DNA of 64,000 nt from Chryseobacterium sp. (GCF_029240215.1 NZ_JARBTK010000004.1:186001-250000), one strand, 5' to 3'. Shown: positions 33,881 through 44,616, counted from the first letter of the stretch. Notes: generated by a model not told the origin, from the sequence alone. Numbers and translations: made by a program.

Positions 33881-36800
33881 TTATTCCTCTAGTCTTACGT
33901 CTAATCCAAGACCTTGTAACTCGTGAAGTAATACGTTGAAAGATTCCGGAATACCTGGTTCAGGCATTGCTTCACCTTTTGCAATCGCTTCATAAGTTTT
34001 TGCTCTACCAATCACGTCATCAGACTTCACAGTCAGGATTTCTCTCAAGATATTTGATGCTCCAAATGCTTCAAGAGCCCAAACCTCCATCTCTCCGAAT
34101 CTCTGACCACCAAACTGAGCTTTACCTCCTAATGGCTGCTGAGTAATCAATGAGTAAGGTCCGATAGAACGTGCGTGCATTTTGTCATCTACCATGTGTC
34201 CAAGTTTCAACATATAGATAATACCTACTGTTGCAGCCTGTGTAAATCTTTCTCCGGTACCACCATCATAAAGGTGAGTGTGACCGAATTTAGGAACTCC
34301 AGCTTTCTCAGTGTACTCTGTAATCTGATCAAGAGTTGCCCCATCAAAGATTGGCGTAGCGAACGTCATGCCCAATTTCTGACCAGCCCATCCAAGAACG
34401 GTTTCATAAATCTGTCCGATGTTCATACGAGAAGGTACCCCAAGTGGATTCAATACAATATCTACCGGTGTTCCGTCTTCCAAGAATGGCATATCTTCTT
34501 CACGAACGATTCTCGAAACGATCCCTTTGTTACCGTGACGACCCGCCATTTTATCTCCAACGTTTAGTTTACGTTTTTTAGCGATATATACTTTAGCCAA
34601 CTTCATGATACCTGCAGGAAGTTCATCTCCGATAGAAATTGCGAATTTCTCACGATTTTTAACTCCTTGAATATCGTTAAATTTGATTTTGTAGTTATGA
34701 ATCAATTGTTTGATCAATTCATTCTTATCGTTGTCAACCGTCCAATCTGCACCGCTAACGTTTACGTAATCTTCAACTGAAGTCAATAATTTGTGAGTGA
34801 ATTTCACTCCTTTACCGATAATTTCTTCATCTAAGTCATTCGTAACTCCCTGAGAAGTTTTACCGCTAACTAAAGTGTTTAATTTTTCGATTAAAGTATT
34901 TCTCAACTCGTCAAACTTAGCCTTGTAAGTGTTTTCAATCTCTTCAAGCTTAAGTTTTTCTTCAGTTCTTTTCTTTTTATCTTTAATGTTTCTTGAGAAC
35001 AACTTCTTGTTGATTACAACACCTCTTAATGAAGAATCTGCTTTCAATGAAGCATCTTTTACATCACCGGCTTTGTCACCAAAGATTGCTCTAAGAAGTT
35101 TTTCTTCAGGAGTAGGGTCAGATTCACCTTTTGGAGTGATCTTACCAATCATGATATCACCAGGCTTCACTTCAGCACCGATTCTGATCATACCGTTCTC
35201 ATCAAGATCTTTTGTAGCTTCTTCTGATACGTTTGGAATATCTGCTGTCAATTCTTCCATACCTAATTTGGTATCACGAACTTCAAGAGAATATTCATCT
35301 ACGTGAATCGAAGTAAACCAGTCTTCACGTACAACTTTTTCATTAATTACGATCGCATCCTCAAAGTTGTATCCTTTCCAAGGCATGAAGGCAACCACTA
35401 AGTTTCTACCAAGAGCCAATTCTCCGTTTTCAGTTGCATAACCGTCACAAAGAACCTGTCCTTTTACCACCGTTTCACCTACTCTTACGTTTGGTCTTAG
35501 GGTAATAGTCGTACTCTGGTTAGTTTTTCTAAACTTAGTTAATTTATATGTTTTCGTAGCAGATTCGAATGATACTAAATCTTCGTCATCGCTTCTTTCA
35601 TATTTAATCGTAATCTGATCAGCATCTACATATTCAACAACACCATTTCCTTCAGCATTGATCAAGATTCTTGAATCTTTTGCAACCTGCTGTTCCAGAC
35701 CTGTACCTACAATTGGAGCTTGTGGCTTCAACAAAGGAACTGCCTGACGCATCATGTTTGATCCCATCAACGCACGGTTCGCATCATCATGCTCCAAGAA
35801 TGGAATCAATGAAGCTGAAATACCGGAAATCTGGTTTGGTGCAACGTCGATCAAATTAACCTGAGAAGGCTCAACAACTGGATAATCACCATCTAATCTG
35901 GCAATAATTCTGTCTGTTAAGAACGCTCCGTTATCATCTAGTTCAACGTTTGCCTGAGCAATTACTTTATCTTCTTCGTCTTCTGCATTCAGATAAATAG
36001 GATCAGCATGTAGATCTACAGTACTTCCTTCTACTTTTCTATATGGAGTTTCGATGAAACCTAAAGTATTGATTTTAGCATAGATACCTAAAGAAGAGAT
36101 CAAACCAATGTTTGGTCCCTCAGGAGTTTCGATAGGACAGATACGACCATAGTGAGTATGGTGAACGTCACGTACCTCGAAACCTGCTCTTTCTCTTGAT
36201 AAACCACCAGGTCCTAGGGCAGAAAGTCTACGCTTGTGCGTGATTTCTGATAGAGGATTGGTTTGGTCCATGAACTGAGAAAGCTGGTTGGTACCAAAGA
36301 ATGAGTTAATAACTGATGTTAAAGTCTTTGCATTAACTAGATCAAGCGGAGTAAAGATTTCGTTATCTCTAACGTTCATTCTTTCCTTAATCGTTCTAGC
36401 AATTCTAGAAAGACCTACACCGAACTGTCCTGCTAATTGCTCACCAACAGTTTTAATTCTTCTGTTAGAAAGGTGATCAATATCATCAACCTCAGCTTTA
36501 GAGTTTACCAATTCGATCAAGTGTCTTACAATCGCAATGATATCTTCTTTTGTAAGAACCTCAGTAGTAGTAGGGATATTAAGACCTAACTTCTTGTTTA
36601 GTCTGTAACGTCCTACCTCACCAAGTGAATATCTTTGCTCAGAGAAGAATAATTTTTCAATGATTCCTCTTGCAGTTTCCTCATCGGGTGGATCTGCATT
36701 TCTTAACTGACGGTAAATATATTCAACCGCTTCTTTTTCAGAGTTGGTTGGATCTTTTTGTAAAGTATTCTGGATGATAGAGAATTCGTTTGAATTTTCT

Positions 36801-37702
36801 TTGTGAATCAAGATAGATTTCACACCAGCATCCAAAATAAGATCTAAATGTTCTTTTTCAAGAATCGTTTCTCTGTCTAAGATGATTTCATTTCTTTCGA
36901 TAGAAACAACCTCTCCAGTGTCTTCGTCTACGAAATCTTCGAACCAAGTGTTCAATACTCTCGCAGCCAAAGTTCTTCCTTCTACTTTTTTAAGCGCAGC
37001 TTTAGAAACTTTCACTTCTTCTGCAAGGTCAAAGATCTGAAGAATGTCTTTATCAGATTCGAAACCGATCGCTCTTAATAATGTAGTTAAAGGTAATTTT
37101 TTCTTACGGTCGATATACGCATACATTACGCTGTTGATATCGGTCGTAAATTCCATCCAAGATCCTTTGAAAGGGATAATTCTTGAATAGTACAATTTTG
37201 TTCCGTTTGCGTGGTAAGTCTGCCCGAAGAACACACCCGGAGATCTGTGTAACTGAGTTACGATTACACGCTCTGCTCCATTAATAATAAATGAACCAGA
37301 CGGAGTCATATAAGGAACCGGACCTAAATAAACATCCTGTACAACTGTCTGAAAATCTTCATGTTCAGGATCAGTACAATACAATTTAAGTCTGGCTTTT
37401 AGAGGAACTGAATAAGTTAAACCTCTTTCCACACATTCGTCGATCGAATAACGTGGAGAATCTACCAAATAATCTAAGAATTCCAAAACGAATTGGTTTC
37501 TAGAATCGGTAATTGGAAAGTTTTCCTGGAAGGTTTTGTGCAAACCTTCTTTCCTTCTGTCTTCCGGAAGTGTATCCAGCTGGAAAAAATCTTTAAATGA
37601 CTCTAATTGGATGTCTAAGAAATCCGGAGTAATGATTTTTCCTTTCGCCGTAGAGAAATTAATTCTCTCATTTCCTTTAGTAACTGCTGTTGTTTTACTC
37701 AT
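33881..37702 (-). CDS. rpoB: RNA polymerase beta subunit
   Basis: Beta subunit of 1273 residues. The rifampin pocket reads [20 protein letters not shown] then [14 protein letters not shown], with the Gln, Asp, His and Ser at which resistance mutations arise all wild type. [11 protein letters not shown], the [22 protein letters not shown] linker, [12 protein letters not shown] and the C-terminal [11 protein letters not shown] block are conserved. Normally rpoB follows rplL closely. Here it stands about 6.5 kb from rplL and has its own promoter at 38032-38062 and a long leader. Confidence 0.98.
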   Translation of the reverse strand: MSKTTAVTKGNERINFSTAKGKIITPDFLDIQLESFKDFFQLDTLPEDRRKEGLHKTFQENFPITDSRNQFVLEFLDYLVDSPRYSIDECVERGLTYSVPLKARLKLYCTDPEHEDFQTVVQDVYLGPVPYMTPSGSFIINGAERVIVTQLHRSPGVFFGQTYHANGTKLYYSRIIPFKGSWMEFTTDINSVMYAYIDRKKKLPLTTLLRAIGFESDKDILQIFDLAEEVKVSKAALKKVEGRTLAARVLNTWFEDFVDEDTGEVVSIERNEIILDRETILEKEHLDLILDAGVKSILIHKENSNEFSIIQNTLQKDPTNSEKEAVEYIYRQLRNADPPDEETARGIIEKLFFSEQRYSLGEVGRYRLNKKLGLNIPTTTEVLTKEDIIAIVRHLIELVNSKAEVDDIDHLSNRRIKTVGEQLAGQFGVGLSRIARTIKERMNVRDNEIFTPLDLVNAKTLTSVINSFFGTNQLSQFMDQTNPLSEITHKRRLSALGPGGLSRERAGFEVRDVHHTHYGRICPIETPEGPNIGLISSLGIYAKINTLGFIETPYRKVEGSTVDLHADPIYLNAEDEEDKVIAQANVELDDNGAFLTDRIIARLDGDYPVVEPSQVNLIDVAPNQISGISASLIPFLEHDDANRALMGSNMMRQAVPLLKPQAPIVGTGLEQQVAKDSRILINAEGNGVVEYVDADQITIKYERSDDEDLVSFESATKTYKLTKFRKTNQSTTITLRPNVRVGETVVKGQVLCDGYATENGELALGRNLVVAFMPWKGYNFEDAIVINEKVVREDWFTSIHVDEYSLEVRDTKLGMEELTADIPNVSEEATKDLDENGMIRIGAEVKPGDIMIGKITPKGESDPTPEEKLLRAIFGDKAGDVKDASLKADSSLRGVVINKKLFSRNIKDKKKRTEEKLKLEEIENTYKAKFDELRNTLIEKLNTLVSGKTSQGVTNDLDEEIIGKGVKFTHKLLTSVEDYVNVSGADWTVDNDKNELIKQLIHNYKIKFNDIQGVKNREKFAISIGDELPAGIMKLAKVYIAKKRKLNVGDKMAGRHGNKGIVSRIVREEDMPFLEDGTPVDIVLNPLGVPSRMNIGQIYETVLGWAGQKLGMTFATPIFDGATLDQITEYTEKAGVPKFGHTHLYDGGTGERFTQAATVGIIYMLKLGHMVDDKMHARSIGPYSLITQQPLGGKAQFGGQRFGEMEVWALEAFGASNILREILTVKSDDVIGRAKTYEAIAKGEAMPEPGIPESFNVLLHELQGLGLDVRLEE

Positions 37703-38026
37703 AAAACTTTTAAGAAAGGGTTAAAAAATATTTTGATTTATACAAAAAATATCAGAAAAAGACTTTGAAGATAAAATAGGCAAGACAAAAGACATTTGAT
37801 GTTTGGCGCTATCAGAAGTGATCTTTTGTACTTTAATTCTATATTCTAAACTCTAATTTCTAACTGCAACGCTGGTATATCTTTTCACAGCGTAATGCAA
37901 AATATTTTTAAATTTTACTTTTGACGAAAAAAGTATATATTACATAAAACGAAATCCCTTTCAAAATTATGAAAGAGTTGATTTACAATGTTTTACAGTA
38001 ATATGTGTAGTTTTAGCGCCAAAAGT
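37703..38026 (-). other. rpoB 5' leader with long-range pairing
   Basis: About 320 nt of untranslated RNA is predicted between the promoter and the rpoB ATG. Ten bases near its 5' end (TTTGGCGCTA on the minus strand, plus coordinates 38014-38023) are exactly complementary to ten bases 200 nt further on (37802-37811). This would close a large loop. No small ORF is convincing. It may host feedback or pausing control of rpoBC. Confidence 0.4.
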
Positions 38027-38031
38027 GACTG

Positions 38032-38062
38032 CAAATATACTAATTTTTAAGTGATTACACAA
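38032..38062 (-). promoter_or_regulatory. rpoBC promoter
   Basis: Minus strand: TTG (38060-38062), 20-bp spacer, TATATTTG (38032-38039), an exact and well-spaced Bacteroidota promoter. Confidence 0.8.
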
Positions 38063-38190
38063 ATTTAAGCATCACTCTATAACTTTTGTAATTATAAAAT
38101 TTTCTTAATTTTTTTTAAAAGAGTTGATATAGCAAATTAGCTTAAAGTTTACCCTGTACAGAAAAAGTCATTATTTTTTAAATCAAAAAA

Positions 38191-38223
38191 AAACACCACC
38201 TTACAAACAAGGCAGTGGTTTTT
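38191..38223. terminator. Terminator upstream of rpoB promoter
   Basis: ACCAC-CTT, 6-nt loop, AAGG-CA-GTGGT stem with T runs on both strands. It insulates rpoB from the surface-protein operon. Confidence 0.65.
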
Positions 38224-38355
38224 AACTTTAAAGAAATTAATCTAACTTAAATAAAAAGTTAATTTTTTATACATCTTACTAATCCATCCTTCTACTTGAT
38301 TTATAAATAAACATAAATTCTTCTCATCTCTGATATTTAGAATGCAAATAAAATA

Positions 38356-38389
38356 AAATCCGTCTCACATAAATTTGTGAGACGGATTT
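38356..38389 (-). terminator. Terminator of surface-protein operon
   Basis: A perfect 14-bp stem (AAATCCGTCTCACA with TGTGAGACGGATTT) and a 6-nt loop, 50 bp after the FISUMP gene stop. Confidence 0.8.
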
Positions 38390-38438
38390 CTTAAATTTCA
38401 AGTTAGCCTTTTAAGAATATTGGTGATTCGTAAAAGTT

Positions 38439-39557
38439 TTAGTTTTTTATACAACGAATAGAAAACCCATACGCTCGAACAGTATTGCTAGAAACAGAAT
38501 TTGATGTATTGAAGTAAGTATATGCAGACGAGGTACCGTTTGTTGTGCTGGTCCAATAAACTCCAACTGAACCTACTTCATTTAGTACTCCGTTATTATA
38601 AACCCTATAGCCAGCCGTTGTTAATTTCAATGGGGAATTAAATGCACCTGCTGCATTTTGTGTTGTAAAAAGTGCTGATTCAGCTTGAAATTCTGCCACA
38701 GTAGGAATACGAAAACCACTAGGACACGGATTATTAGCACCGCTTACGCCCTGCCATAAATTGATATTCTGTGGTGAACGCCAATCATTAGGAGTAGTAG
38801 TAGAGGCAATAAAATTTCCATTACCGGGAACATCTGTACTGCTTAATGTAGTACTTACCGGGGAAGTACGAATTTGATGAGCGTCAGTTAAACGTCCCCA
38901 TTGGTATAAGTCACCATATGAAGCAGCATCTGTAGTACTTGTAGCTACCTGCGTTGCACCTAAATTACGATCCATCCATACTCTTCCGGTTCCCGTTGTT
39001 ACAGTGGGAACAGTGGAAACATTTTCTTTGCCCCAAAAAGACCAAACTGTTCCGTTATAAACAGCTAATTGCTTATTGAATGTATCATAAGCGATCATGC
39101 CGGGAGCCGGGTTGATGATATTAAGATGCGGAGTGTCTACTTTAGGCAAGACCATTGCTTTATTAGTATCTTCTAACACTAAAATACCAGGAGTTGCAGA
39201 AAGCGTCCCTATTGCTAATTTAGCAAGTGTATTTTCAGTTGCAGCATTTTGAATTGCAACTCCATCAATCGACGTCAAAGGATCAACTGTAGTCCCCTGA
39301 GTATTTACTGATAAATCTTTCCAGGTTGCATCATATTTTACCTTTACTTTTTTATCAGTAAGATCATAAACCATCGTTCCGTTGACAACACCCGTAACTG
39401 AAGCCGTAGAAGTTACCCATGGCAAAATCATCCCTCTGTTGCCAGTTCCGAAATCCAGAGAAACCGATGGTGATGCAACCACCGTTTTCCCAATAGCAAC
39501 CTGAGAAAAAACAGATGCTGAAAACAAAGCAAATATTAATGTGAATATATTTTTCAT
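38439..39557 (-). CDS. Secreted FISUMP-domain protein
   Basis: A 372-residue exported protein with signal peptide ending VFSQ. Residues 20-180 are a VAIGKTVVASPSVSLDFG-type repeat region common to tail-fibre-like surface proteins. The C-terminal 180 residues are a Fibrobacter-succinogenes-major-paralogous (FISUMP) domain: GRVWMDRNLGATQVA, YGDLYQWGR, NPCPSGFRIPTVAEF and VGVYWTST, finishing YGFSIRCIKN. The domain is thought to have a C-type-lectin-like fold and is found on the surface of Bacteroidota and Fibrobacter. It is the last gene of the operon and has no T9SS tail. Confidence 0.85.
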   Translation of the reverse strand: MKNIFTLIFALFSASVFSQVAIGKTVVASPSVSLDFGTGNRGMILPWVTSTASVTGVVNGTMVYDLTDKKVKVKYDATWKDLSVNTQGTTVDPLTSIDGVAIQNAATENTLAKLAIGTLSATPGILVLEDTNKAMVLPKVDTPHLNIINPAPGMIAYDTFNKQLAVYNGTVWSFWGKENVSTVPTVTTGTGRVWMDRNLGATQVATSTTDAASYGDLYQWGRLTDAHQIRTSPVSTTLSSTDVPGNGNFIASTTTPNDWRSPQNINLWQGVSGANNPCPSGFRIPTVAEFQAESALFTTQNAAGAFNSPLKLTTAGYRVYNNGVLNEVGSVGVYWTSTTNGTSSAYTYFNTSNSVSSNTVRAYGFSIRCIKN

Positions 39558-39583
39558 TTTAATTTTCTTTAATTATTAACTGA

Positions 39584-42500
39584 TTAGTTAGTAGGACAAG
39601 CTTGCGTATTGAAACAAGACCATCCTGACGGCGTTCCCGTAGTATTCACCTGTAAGCAATCTAGCGTAACATTATAAACCGCCATTCCTTCTACCAAATC
39701 AGCAGTAGGTATAGCAGAGATCTGTGCAGTCGTCAATCTATTTAATACAAAACCTTTTGATTTAGATTCAAGAGCAGTCCACGCTCCTTTTCTTACCATT
39801 GGCCAATTTCCTGAGGAAGAACCCGCTCTCGCCAAAGAAGTAATACCATTACTAGTGTCTAAAACTGTTCCAACTGTAACTCCAGGTCTGTAACATACTG
39901 GTTGAGTATCGGTATCAGTAGCCGTATTGTTGGTTGTGTTTATATCTGTACTATTCGCCGGTGGTGTTACTGTCACAGTATTAACCAGGTTACCCAAAAA
40001 TACTGATGGAATACTAACTGCTACGGTGTAGGTTATCGTTCCGTTTACAGGTAGATTCACCAAGTCATTGATTGCCCCAGTTTGCGTTCCTGAAACTGAG
40101 GTCGACGCTCCTGCAGAAGCAACAGCGGTGTAACTTACATTGGCTGCAAGAATACCTGTTGGCAAAGGATCAGAAACAGTAGCATCCAATACTCCGAACG
40201 GACCATTATTTTTCACCTCTATTGTATATGTTGTAGTTGTTCCGGCAACAAAGGTTGTAGTATTGTCTGTTTTAGTTACCGAAAGATCAGTGCCGAAAAG
40301 AATAGGCGCGGTAACACAATGCGCACCATCATTGGCACTACTTGAAGGAGCGTCTGAAATCAAAACACGCTGTCCTGTTGTAAGATTAAACTGATAAAAC
40401 CCTCCAGCATTATCAGCTCCGTACATCTCGCCGGTACTAGAAGCAAACATAGCTCCAAAAACAACAGCTCCAGGTGTGGACCCGATTCCGGTAACTGTAC
40501 CAGTAGAAGGATTAATCGACAACAACCGCCCGTTATCATTATTAACGGTATACAAAAGACCATTTGTTGTTCTAAAAGCTAGATCTGAAACGTTAATACT
40601 AGTAGAAAGCGTAATTATTGTCGCTGTCATCGTATTAAGATTTATACGGTAAATCCTATCGTTATCAGTATTAACTTTTACATAATAATTCCCTAAATTA
40701 TCAATTTCACCCGCATTAAAAGTTTGTCCTGCGGGAAGTCCCGTGACAGGTCCTAAGTTAATAGAAGTACCATCAGTATTAATAACCAACACATTTGACG
40801 AGTTCGGCTGCTGTATTCCATACAAACGACCATCTATAGGATTAACCGCTATCGAATTATAATTAACAGAAGAAGTTCCCACAGCAGGGTAAGTAAACGG
40901 ATTGGTAGTATTTCCTACGTTATAAAGAGTTGCAGTCTGAGAAAGATATAACGCATTGGTACAACCAAAAGCATTCGCACATTGAACATCCTGAATGTCC
41001 GAATTCTGAGAACTCCCGACACTCTGCCCTAAAGCCTGAGAATATCCTGTAATAGCAGGTGTAGTACCCGTAGGAATTGGGGGAACACCAGAAGCATTCA
41101 CAGGAGTAGTATTCAGTCTGTTTCCTGTAATATAAACAGCTCCGTTTTGGAAATTTGCACCTCCTTCCAATACGTCAGGACATCCATCATTATCAGAGTC
41201 TAAATCTAAATGATCAGGAGTCCCGTCATTATCTGTATCCGTAGAAAAGCAATATGAAATTGTATCAACGTGACCATAATCACTTATAAACATTCTGATT
41301 CTATAAGTGCCTGCGGTTAAACTCAGGTCAGATAACCCACTTTTATACCATTGTTTATCTCCCATTGCCTTCGTAAACGAAAGTAAATCACCCTGACCAA
41401 CAGACTGGTACGAACCGCTAACAAGCTTTAATACTTCGATTCGTGTATTGTAAGGTGTGTAATTCACATTAGCAGTTTCTCTGTTAGCAAACCATGCGGA
41501 AGCATTCAACACAGAAGGAGTGGTCAAAGTAAAGTTTTTTTGAATATAAGCATTTCCGCCACTTAAATTTAAATCAAGATATTGATCACCGGAGTTTGCA
41601 TTATTAGGTCCTAAAGTATATCCGGAACCATTTACTTTGATTACATTAAAAACATTATTTGCTAAATTAGCTCCTGACGAAACATTAACAGCGGTCCAAC
41701 CATTGTATGGATTTGATGCACGAATATTATCACCATTCACTACAGGATTAGCAAAACTATTATCAAACCCATCTACTGACACATCACTTATAGTTGCGCA
41801 TAAACCTTCATTACTGTCAAGAATACCATCATTATCATCATCTAAGTCAGTAAAGTTATCTACACCATCATTATCTGAATCATTTGCCTGAACGGTTACA
41901 GTTGCCGTAGCTGTTTTACAATTGCCTAAAAAAGTTAAATCACATATTTGGTAATTCACGCTATAAACACCAGGTGGCGTTCCCGGCGCAACATTGATCA
42001 ATCCTGTAGCTGCATTTAGAGTCACACCACTATTCGTTGTTGATATTTGATTAAGTAGAACATCTGACATAGACGCAGGAGCAGCGCCATTTACAGTATC
42101 ATTATTTAAAACAGAAACCGTAGAATTATTACCGGAAATAATAGTATATGTATCATTATTAGCGACTAGCGTAGCTGTAGCATAAATTGTATTTACAAAA
42201 ACACCCGAATCATACTGTTCATCAGCTGTATCCGCAATAACAATCTTAAAAGTGTAAGTTGCCCCTGGAGTTAAACCAGATAATGTATATGTAATTAGTC
42301 CTGTAAGAGCATTAAACTGAACAATTACAGGTTTTGCACCAGAGTTATTATTCTGAACTAGTTTTCCGTTAGCCTGAACAGTTGTTGGGTGTCCATTGTT
42401 TATATACAAGGCGCTTTGTGAACCATCATAAGCCGCATTCGGAGTATTAGGACTAGCCGATCCTGGAACACCATAATTAACTTTATTAATAGAAGTCGGA

Positions 42501-43060
42501 TTTCCATTTGGAAGCTTCGCCAAGTTAGCAGTACCGGTTACCCCGGGACCTGTTACAAAAAAACCGAATGCGTCATCATACTGTGATCCTACATAATCAG
42601 GATATTCTTCCGAACCGAATTGGTATTTGATATTTAATGTACTTGCTTTTGGACCAATGGTAACTGAGAAAGTATACGTTACCATATCCCTGTTTGCATT
42701 AACATCTACTACCGCCAAATCTGCATCTGTAAACACAGTTCCTCCCCCAGGATTACCACTTGTAACAGTAGCTGTATTAGCTGTAAGGAGATTAGCGTTT
42801 AAACCCGTTCCGAAAAACACGCCTTTGTTCATCTGTAATCCGGCATTCAGCCCGTTCGTAAATGTAGCAATTTGTGTAGCTCTAACACCATTAACTAGTG
42901 TAGGATTCGTTAAAGTAACATTTTCTCCGATGAGAGATGCATCAATATCCACATTGGAAGGATTGGATATATAAGTTACCTGTGAAAAGACAATACTACT
43001 CAGTAAAGTTAAAAACACAGATAAATGCTTTTTAATATATGTATTAGTTTTAAATTTCAT
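39584..43060 (-). CDS. Giant choice-of-anchor L / DUF11 surface protein
   Basis: About 1158 residues, exported. I use the ATG at 43060 (MKFKTNTYIKKHLSVFLTLL), which gives a signal peptide ending VFSQ. Domains in order: choice-of-anchor L (residues about 30-290; FQFGSEEYPDYVGSQYDDAFGFFV-like), a cadherin-like DNDTVNG strand domain, thrombospondin type-3 calcium repeats (NDSDNDGVDNFTDLDDDND), a jelly-roll-like region, a second calcium repeat (TDNDGTPDHLDLDSDNDGCPD), a beta-propeller-like segment and a DUF11 domain (SVTKTDNTTTFVAGTTTTYT). The C-terminus is Cys-rich (WSCFNTQACPTN) rather than a T9SS type A or B tail. It is probably a calcium-stabilised adhesin. Confidence 0.85.
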   Translation of the reverse strand: MKFKTNTYIKKHLSVFLTLLSSIVFSQVTYISNPSNVDIDASLIGENVTLTNPTLVNGVRATQIATFTNGLNAGLQMNKGVFFGTGLNANLLTANTATVTSGNPGGGTVFTDADLAVVDVNANRDMVTYTFSVTIGPKASTLNIKYQFGSEEYPDYVGSQYDDAFGFFVTGPGVTGTANLAKLPNGNPTSINKVNYGVPGSASPNTPNAAYDGSQSALYINNGHPTTVQANGKLVQNNNSGAKPVIVQFNALTGLITYTLSGLTPGATYTFKIVIADTADEQYDSGVFVNTIYATATLVANNDTYTIISGNNSTVSVLNNDTVNGAAPASMSDVLLNQISTTNSGVTLNAATGLINVAPGTPPGVYSVNYQICDLTFLGNCKTATATVTVQANDSDNDGVDNFTDLDDDNDGILDSNEGLCATISDVSVDGFDNSFANPVVNGDNIRASNPYNGWTAVNVSSGANLANNVFNVIKVNGSGYTLGPNNANSGDQYLDLNLSGGNAYIQKNFTLTTPSVLNASAWFANRETANVNYTPYNTRIEVLKLVSGSYQSVGQGDLLSFTKAMGDKQWYKSGLSDLSLTAGTYRIRMFISDYGHVDTISYCFSTDTDNDGTPDHLDLDSDNDGCPDVLEGGANFQNGAVYITGNRLNTTPVNASGVPPIPTGTTPAITGYSQALGQSVGSSQNSDIQDVQCANAFGCTNALYLSQTATLYNVGNTTNPFTYPAVGTSSVNYNSIAVNPIDGRLYGIQQPNSSNVLVINTDGTSINLGPVTGLPAGQTFNAGEIDNLGNYYVKVNTDNDRIYRINLNTMTATIITLSTSINVSDLAFRTTNGLLYTVNNDNGRLLSINPSTGTVTGIGSTPGAVVFGAMFASSTGEMYGADNAGGFYQFNLTTGQRVLISDAPSSSANDGAHCVTAPILFGTDLSVTKTDNTTTFVAGTTTTYTIEVKNNGPFGVLDATVSDPLPTGILAANVSYTAVASAGASTSVSGTQTGAINDLVNLPVNGTITYTVAVSIPSVFLGNLVNTVTVTPPANSTDINTTNNTATDTDTQPVCYRPGVTVGTVLDTSNGITSLARAGSSSGNWPMVRKGAWTALESKSKGFVLNRLTTAQISAIPTADLVEGMAVYNVTLDCLQVNTTGTPSGWSCFNTQACPTN

Positions 43061-43128
43061 TTTATAAAGTATTAGCATCACTCATTAAAAAATGAGGATG
43101 AATGATTATTAGTAAAATATTTGTTATG

Positions 43129-43806
43129 TTAAAACAATACAGGCGGCGGTCTTACAGAAAAGACCTCAGAGAAACAGAAATCTAGAGATTTGTTATTGTA
43201 GTATGTAAATTTCTGAGTGTGCAAATAATTTAAAGCACGCTTTACAGAATAATCTTTATGAGAAGCATGTATTTTAGAAAAGTCATTTCCATTATGACTT
43301 GGCGTTATATAATTTTTTGTAGAATAGTGAGAGGAATAAAACTGAGATGGTGACGGAGAACCCTTGTAATCGTGCTTTTCAAAAGATTTACTTTTTATTT
43401 CGTAGTCATCAATCTTCTTTTTAATCTGTTTTAGAGCATCCTTCCGTTTCTGCTCTTCAGAAGTCTTTACCTGCTGTGCAAGAGTTTGCTTTTTGGAGTT
43501 GTGTGATGAAGAAGCAATTAAGATTTTATTATTGTCTTTTTTTTCAAAAGAAAGCTCTGCATTCTTTACAATAATTTTTTTCTTAACAATTTGATTATTA
43601 AAACTCTCGTCTGATGAGTAAAGTTTTGCTCCTCCTGCCAACACAATGGTAGTAACCTGATCATCAGGATGTAAATTTTGTTTTTGAGCATTAAAAGAAT
43701 TAAAAGAAAGTAAAATAATTAAAATTACAATACGCAGAAAATAAGAACTTTTAAAAAAATTCAAATATTCATCATTAATAAATTTAAAAAATAGATTTTT
43801 TTTCAA
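43129..43806 (-). CDS. Small secreted protein with C-terminal RPPP tail
   Basis: About 225 residues. No ATG start exists; TTG codons at 43806 (MKKNLFFKF) or 43764 (MNFFKSSYFLRIVILIILL) are possible, and a -7 box at 43825 excludes an earlier one. A signal peptide ends FNAQ. The first mature part (TTIVLAGGAKLYSSDESFNNQIVK) resembles the start of the protein at 26480 (FSKDSIFYSQIVQ). The middle is basic and helical (KTSEEQKRKDALKQIKKKI), then Ser/His/Tyr-rich, ending FSVRPPPVLF. It begins the operon with the giant surface protein, 47-68 bp upstream. Confidence 0.65.
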   Translation of the reverse strand: MKKNLFFKFINDEYLNFFKSSYFLRIVILIILLSFNSFNAQKQNLHPDDQVTTIVLAGGAKLYSSDESFNNQIVKKKIIVKNAELSFEKKDNNKILIASSSHNSKKQTLAQQVKTSEEQKRKDALKQIKKKIDDYEIKSKSFEKHDYKGSPSPSQFYSSHYSTKNYITPSHNGNDFSKIHASHKDYSVKRALNYLHTQKFTYYNNKSLDFCFSEVFSVRPPPVLF

Positions 43807-43824
43807 TACAATTCTCTGTGTTGG

Positions 43825-43832
43825 CAAATTTA
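43825..43832 (-). promoter_or_regulatory. -7 box of the surface-protein operon
   Basis: TAAATTTG on the minus strand. RNA would start near 43818, which rules out translation starting at 43827. A TTG at the -33 position is not seen. Confidence 0.45.
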
Positions 43833-44154
43833 AACAATAATATGATTACACATACCACATTTTAGTCATAAGTTATTGACATTTATCATCTTATCAAAAC
43901 ACTATTATTTAAAAAACAACAAGAATAATCAACAGAATGAAGATTAAATATTAAAATAAAGTCATTCATGTAATATAATTTTAACCCTTATCAAATTTTA
44001 GCCTAATTAAAAATATTTAAAAAAATTAAATACGCTGATAGTCATTTAATCTACATCAATTAAATAATTTTTAGCCCACAATGTGAGTACAAACAATCAA
44101 ATCAGCTATACAATGTTTAGTTTACAAATGAATAATCTTTAAAATAAATAAAAA
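43833..44154. other. AT-rich intergenic region
   Basis: Between the rplL terminator and the surface operon. It includes an isolated TACCAC half of the phased motif near 43854. I see no gene in it. Confidence 0.35.
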
Positions 44155-44180
44155 AAGCCTGAGCAAAAATGCTCAGGCTT
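44155..44180 (-). terminator. rplL terminator
   Basis: AAGCCTGAGC, loop AAAAAT, GCTCAGGCTT, with a T run on the minus strand, 20 bp after the rplL stop. It ends the rplKAJL transcript before rpoB. Confidence 0.85.
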
Positions 44181-44201
44181 CTATTTTTAAGAGTGAATGA
44201 A

Positions 44202-44570
44202 TTACTTCACTTCTACTTCAGCACCAGCTTCTTCAAGTTGCTTCTTAAGAGCTTCAGCTTCGTCTTTAGAGATACCAGTTTTGATTGCAGCAGGAGCTCC
44301 ATCTACGATATCTTTAGCTTCTTTAAGACCAGCACCAGTTAAATCTTTTACCAATTTAACGATAGCTAATTTAGAAGCACCAGCAGCTTTAAGAATTACG
44401 TCGAATTCTGTTTTTTCTTCAGCAGCTTCTCCTGCACCAGGACCAGCCATAACAACTGCAGCAGCAGCTGGCTCGATTCCGTACTCATCCTTAAGGATAG
44501 TAGCTAATTCATTTACGTCTTTTACTGTTAAGTTTACTAGCGTTTCAGCTAAATTTTTTAAATCTGACAT
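44202..44570 (-). CDS. rplL: Ribosomal protein L7/L12
   Basis: 122-residue stalk protein. The N-terminal dimerisation helix ([19 protein letters not shown]), an Ala/Gly/Glu hinge near residues 35-50 and the C-terminal factor-binding domain ([39 protein letters not shown]) are complete. It is the last gene of the rplKAJL block. A strong terminator follows instead of the usual read-through to rpoB. Confidence 0.97.
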   Translation of the reverse strand: MSDLKNLAETLVNLTVKDVNELATILKDEYGIEPAAAAVVMAGPGAGEAAEEKTEFDVILKAAGASKLAIVKLVKDLTGAGLKEAKDIVDGAPAAIKTGISKDEAEALKKQLEEAGAEVEVK

Positions 44571-44616
44571 TGTTGTAATGTTTTTGTTGATTATTTATTT
44601 AATTTTTTGAGAGTAA

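Larger units (their letters stand above)
38063..38438. other. Spacer between surface operon and rpoB promoter
   Basis: It holds two terminators (38191-38223 and 38356-38389) and AT-rich sequence. The 130 bp between them contains only very short frames such as a 10-codon MYKKLTFYLS and no clear promoter or RNA gene. Confidence 0.4.

Noticed and set aside
38225..38355. Small RNA gene between the two terminators upstream of rpoB
   Set aside because: No promoter-like sequence or conserved stem was found, only AT-rich DNA.
43825..43832. TTG at 43827 as start of the RPPP-tail gene
   Set aside because: It overlaps the -7 box, so RNA would begin downstream of it. Later TTG codons are more plausible.
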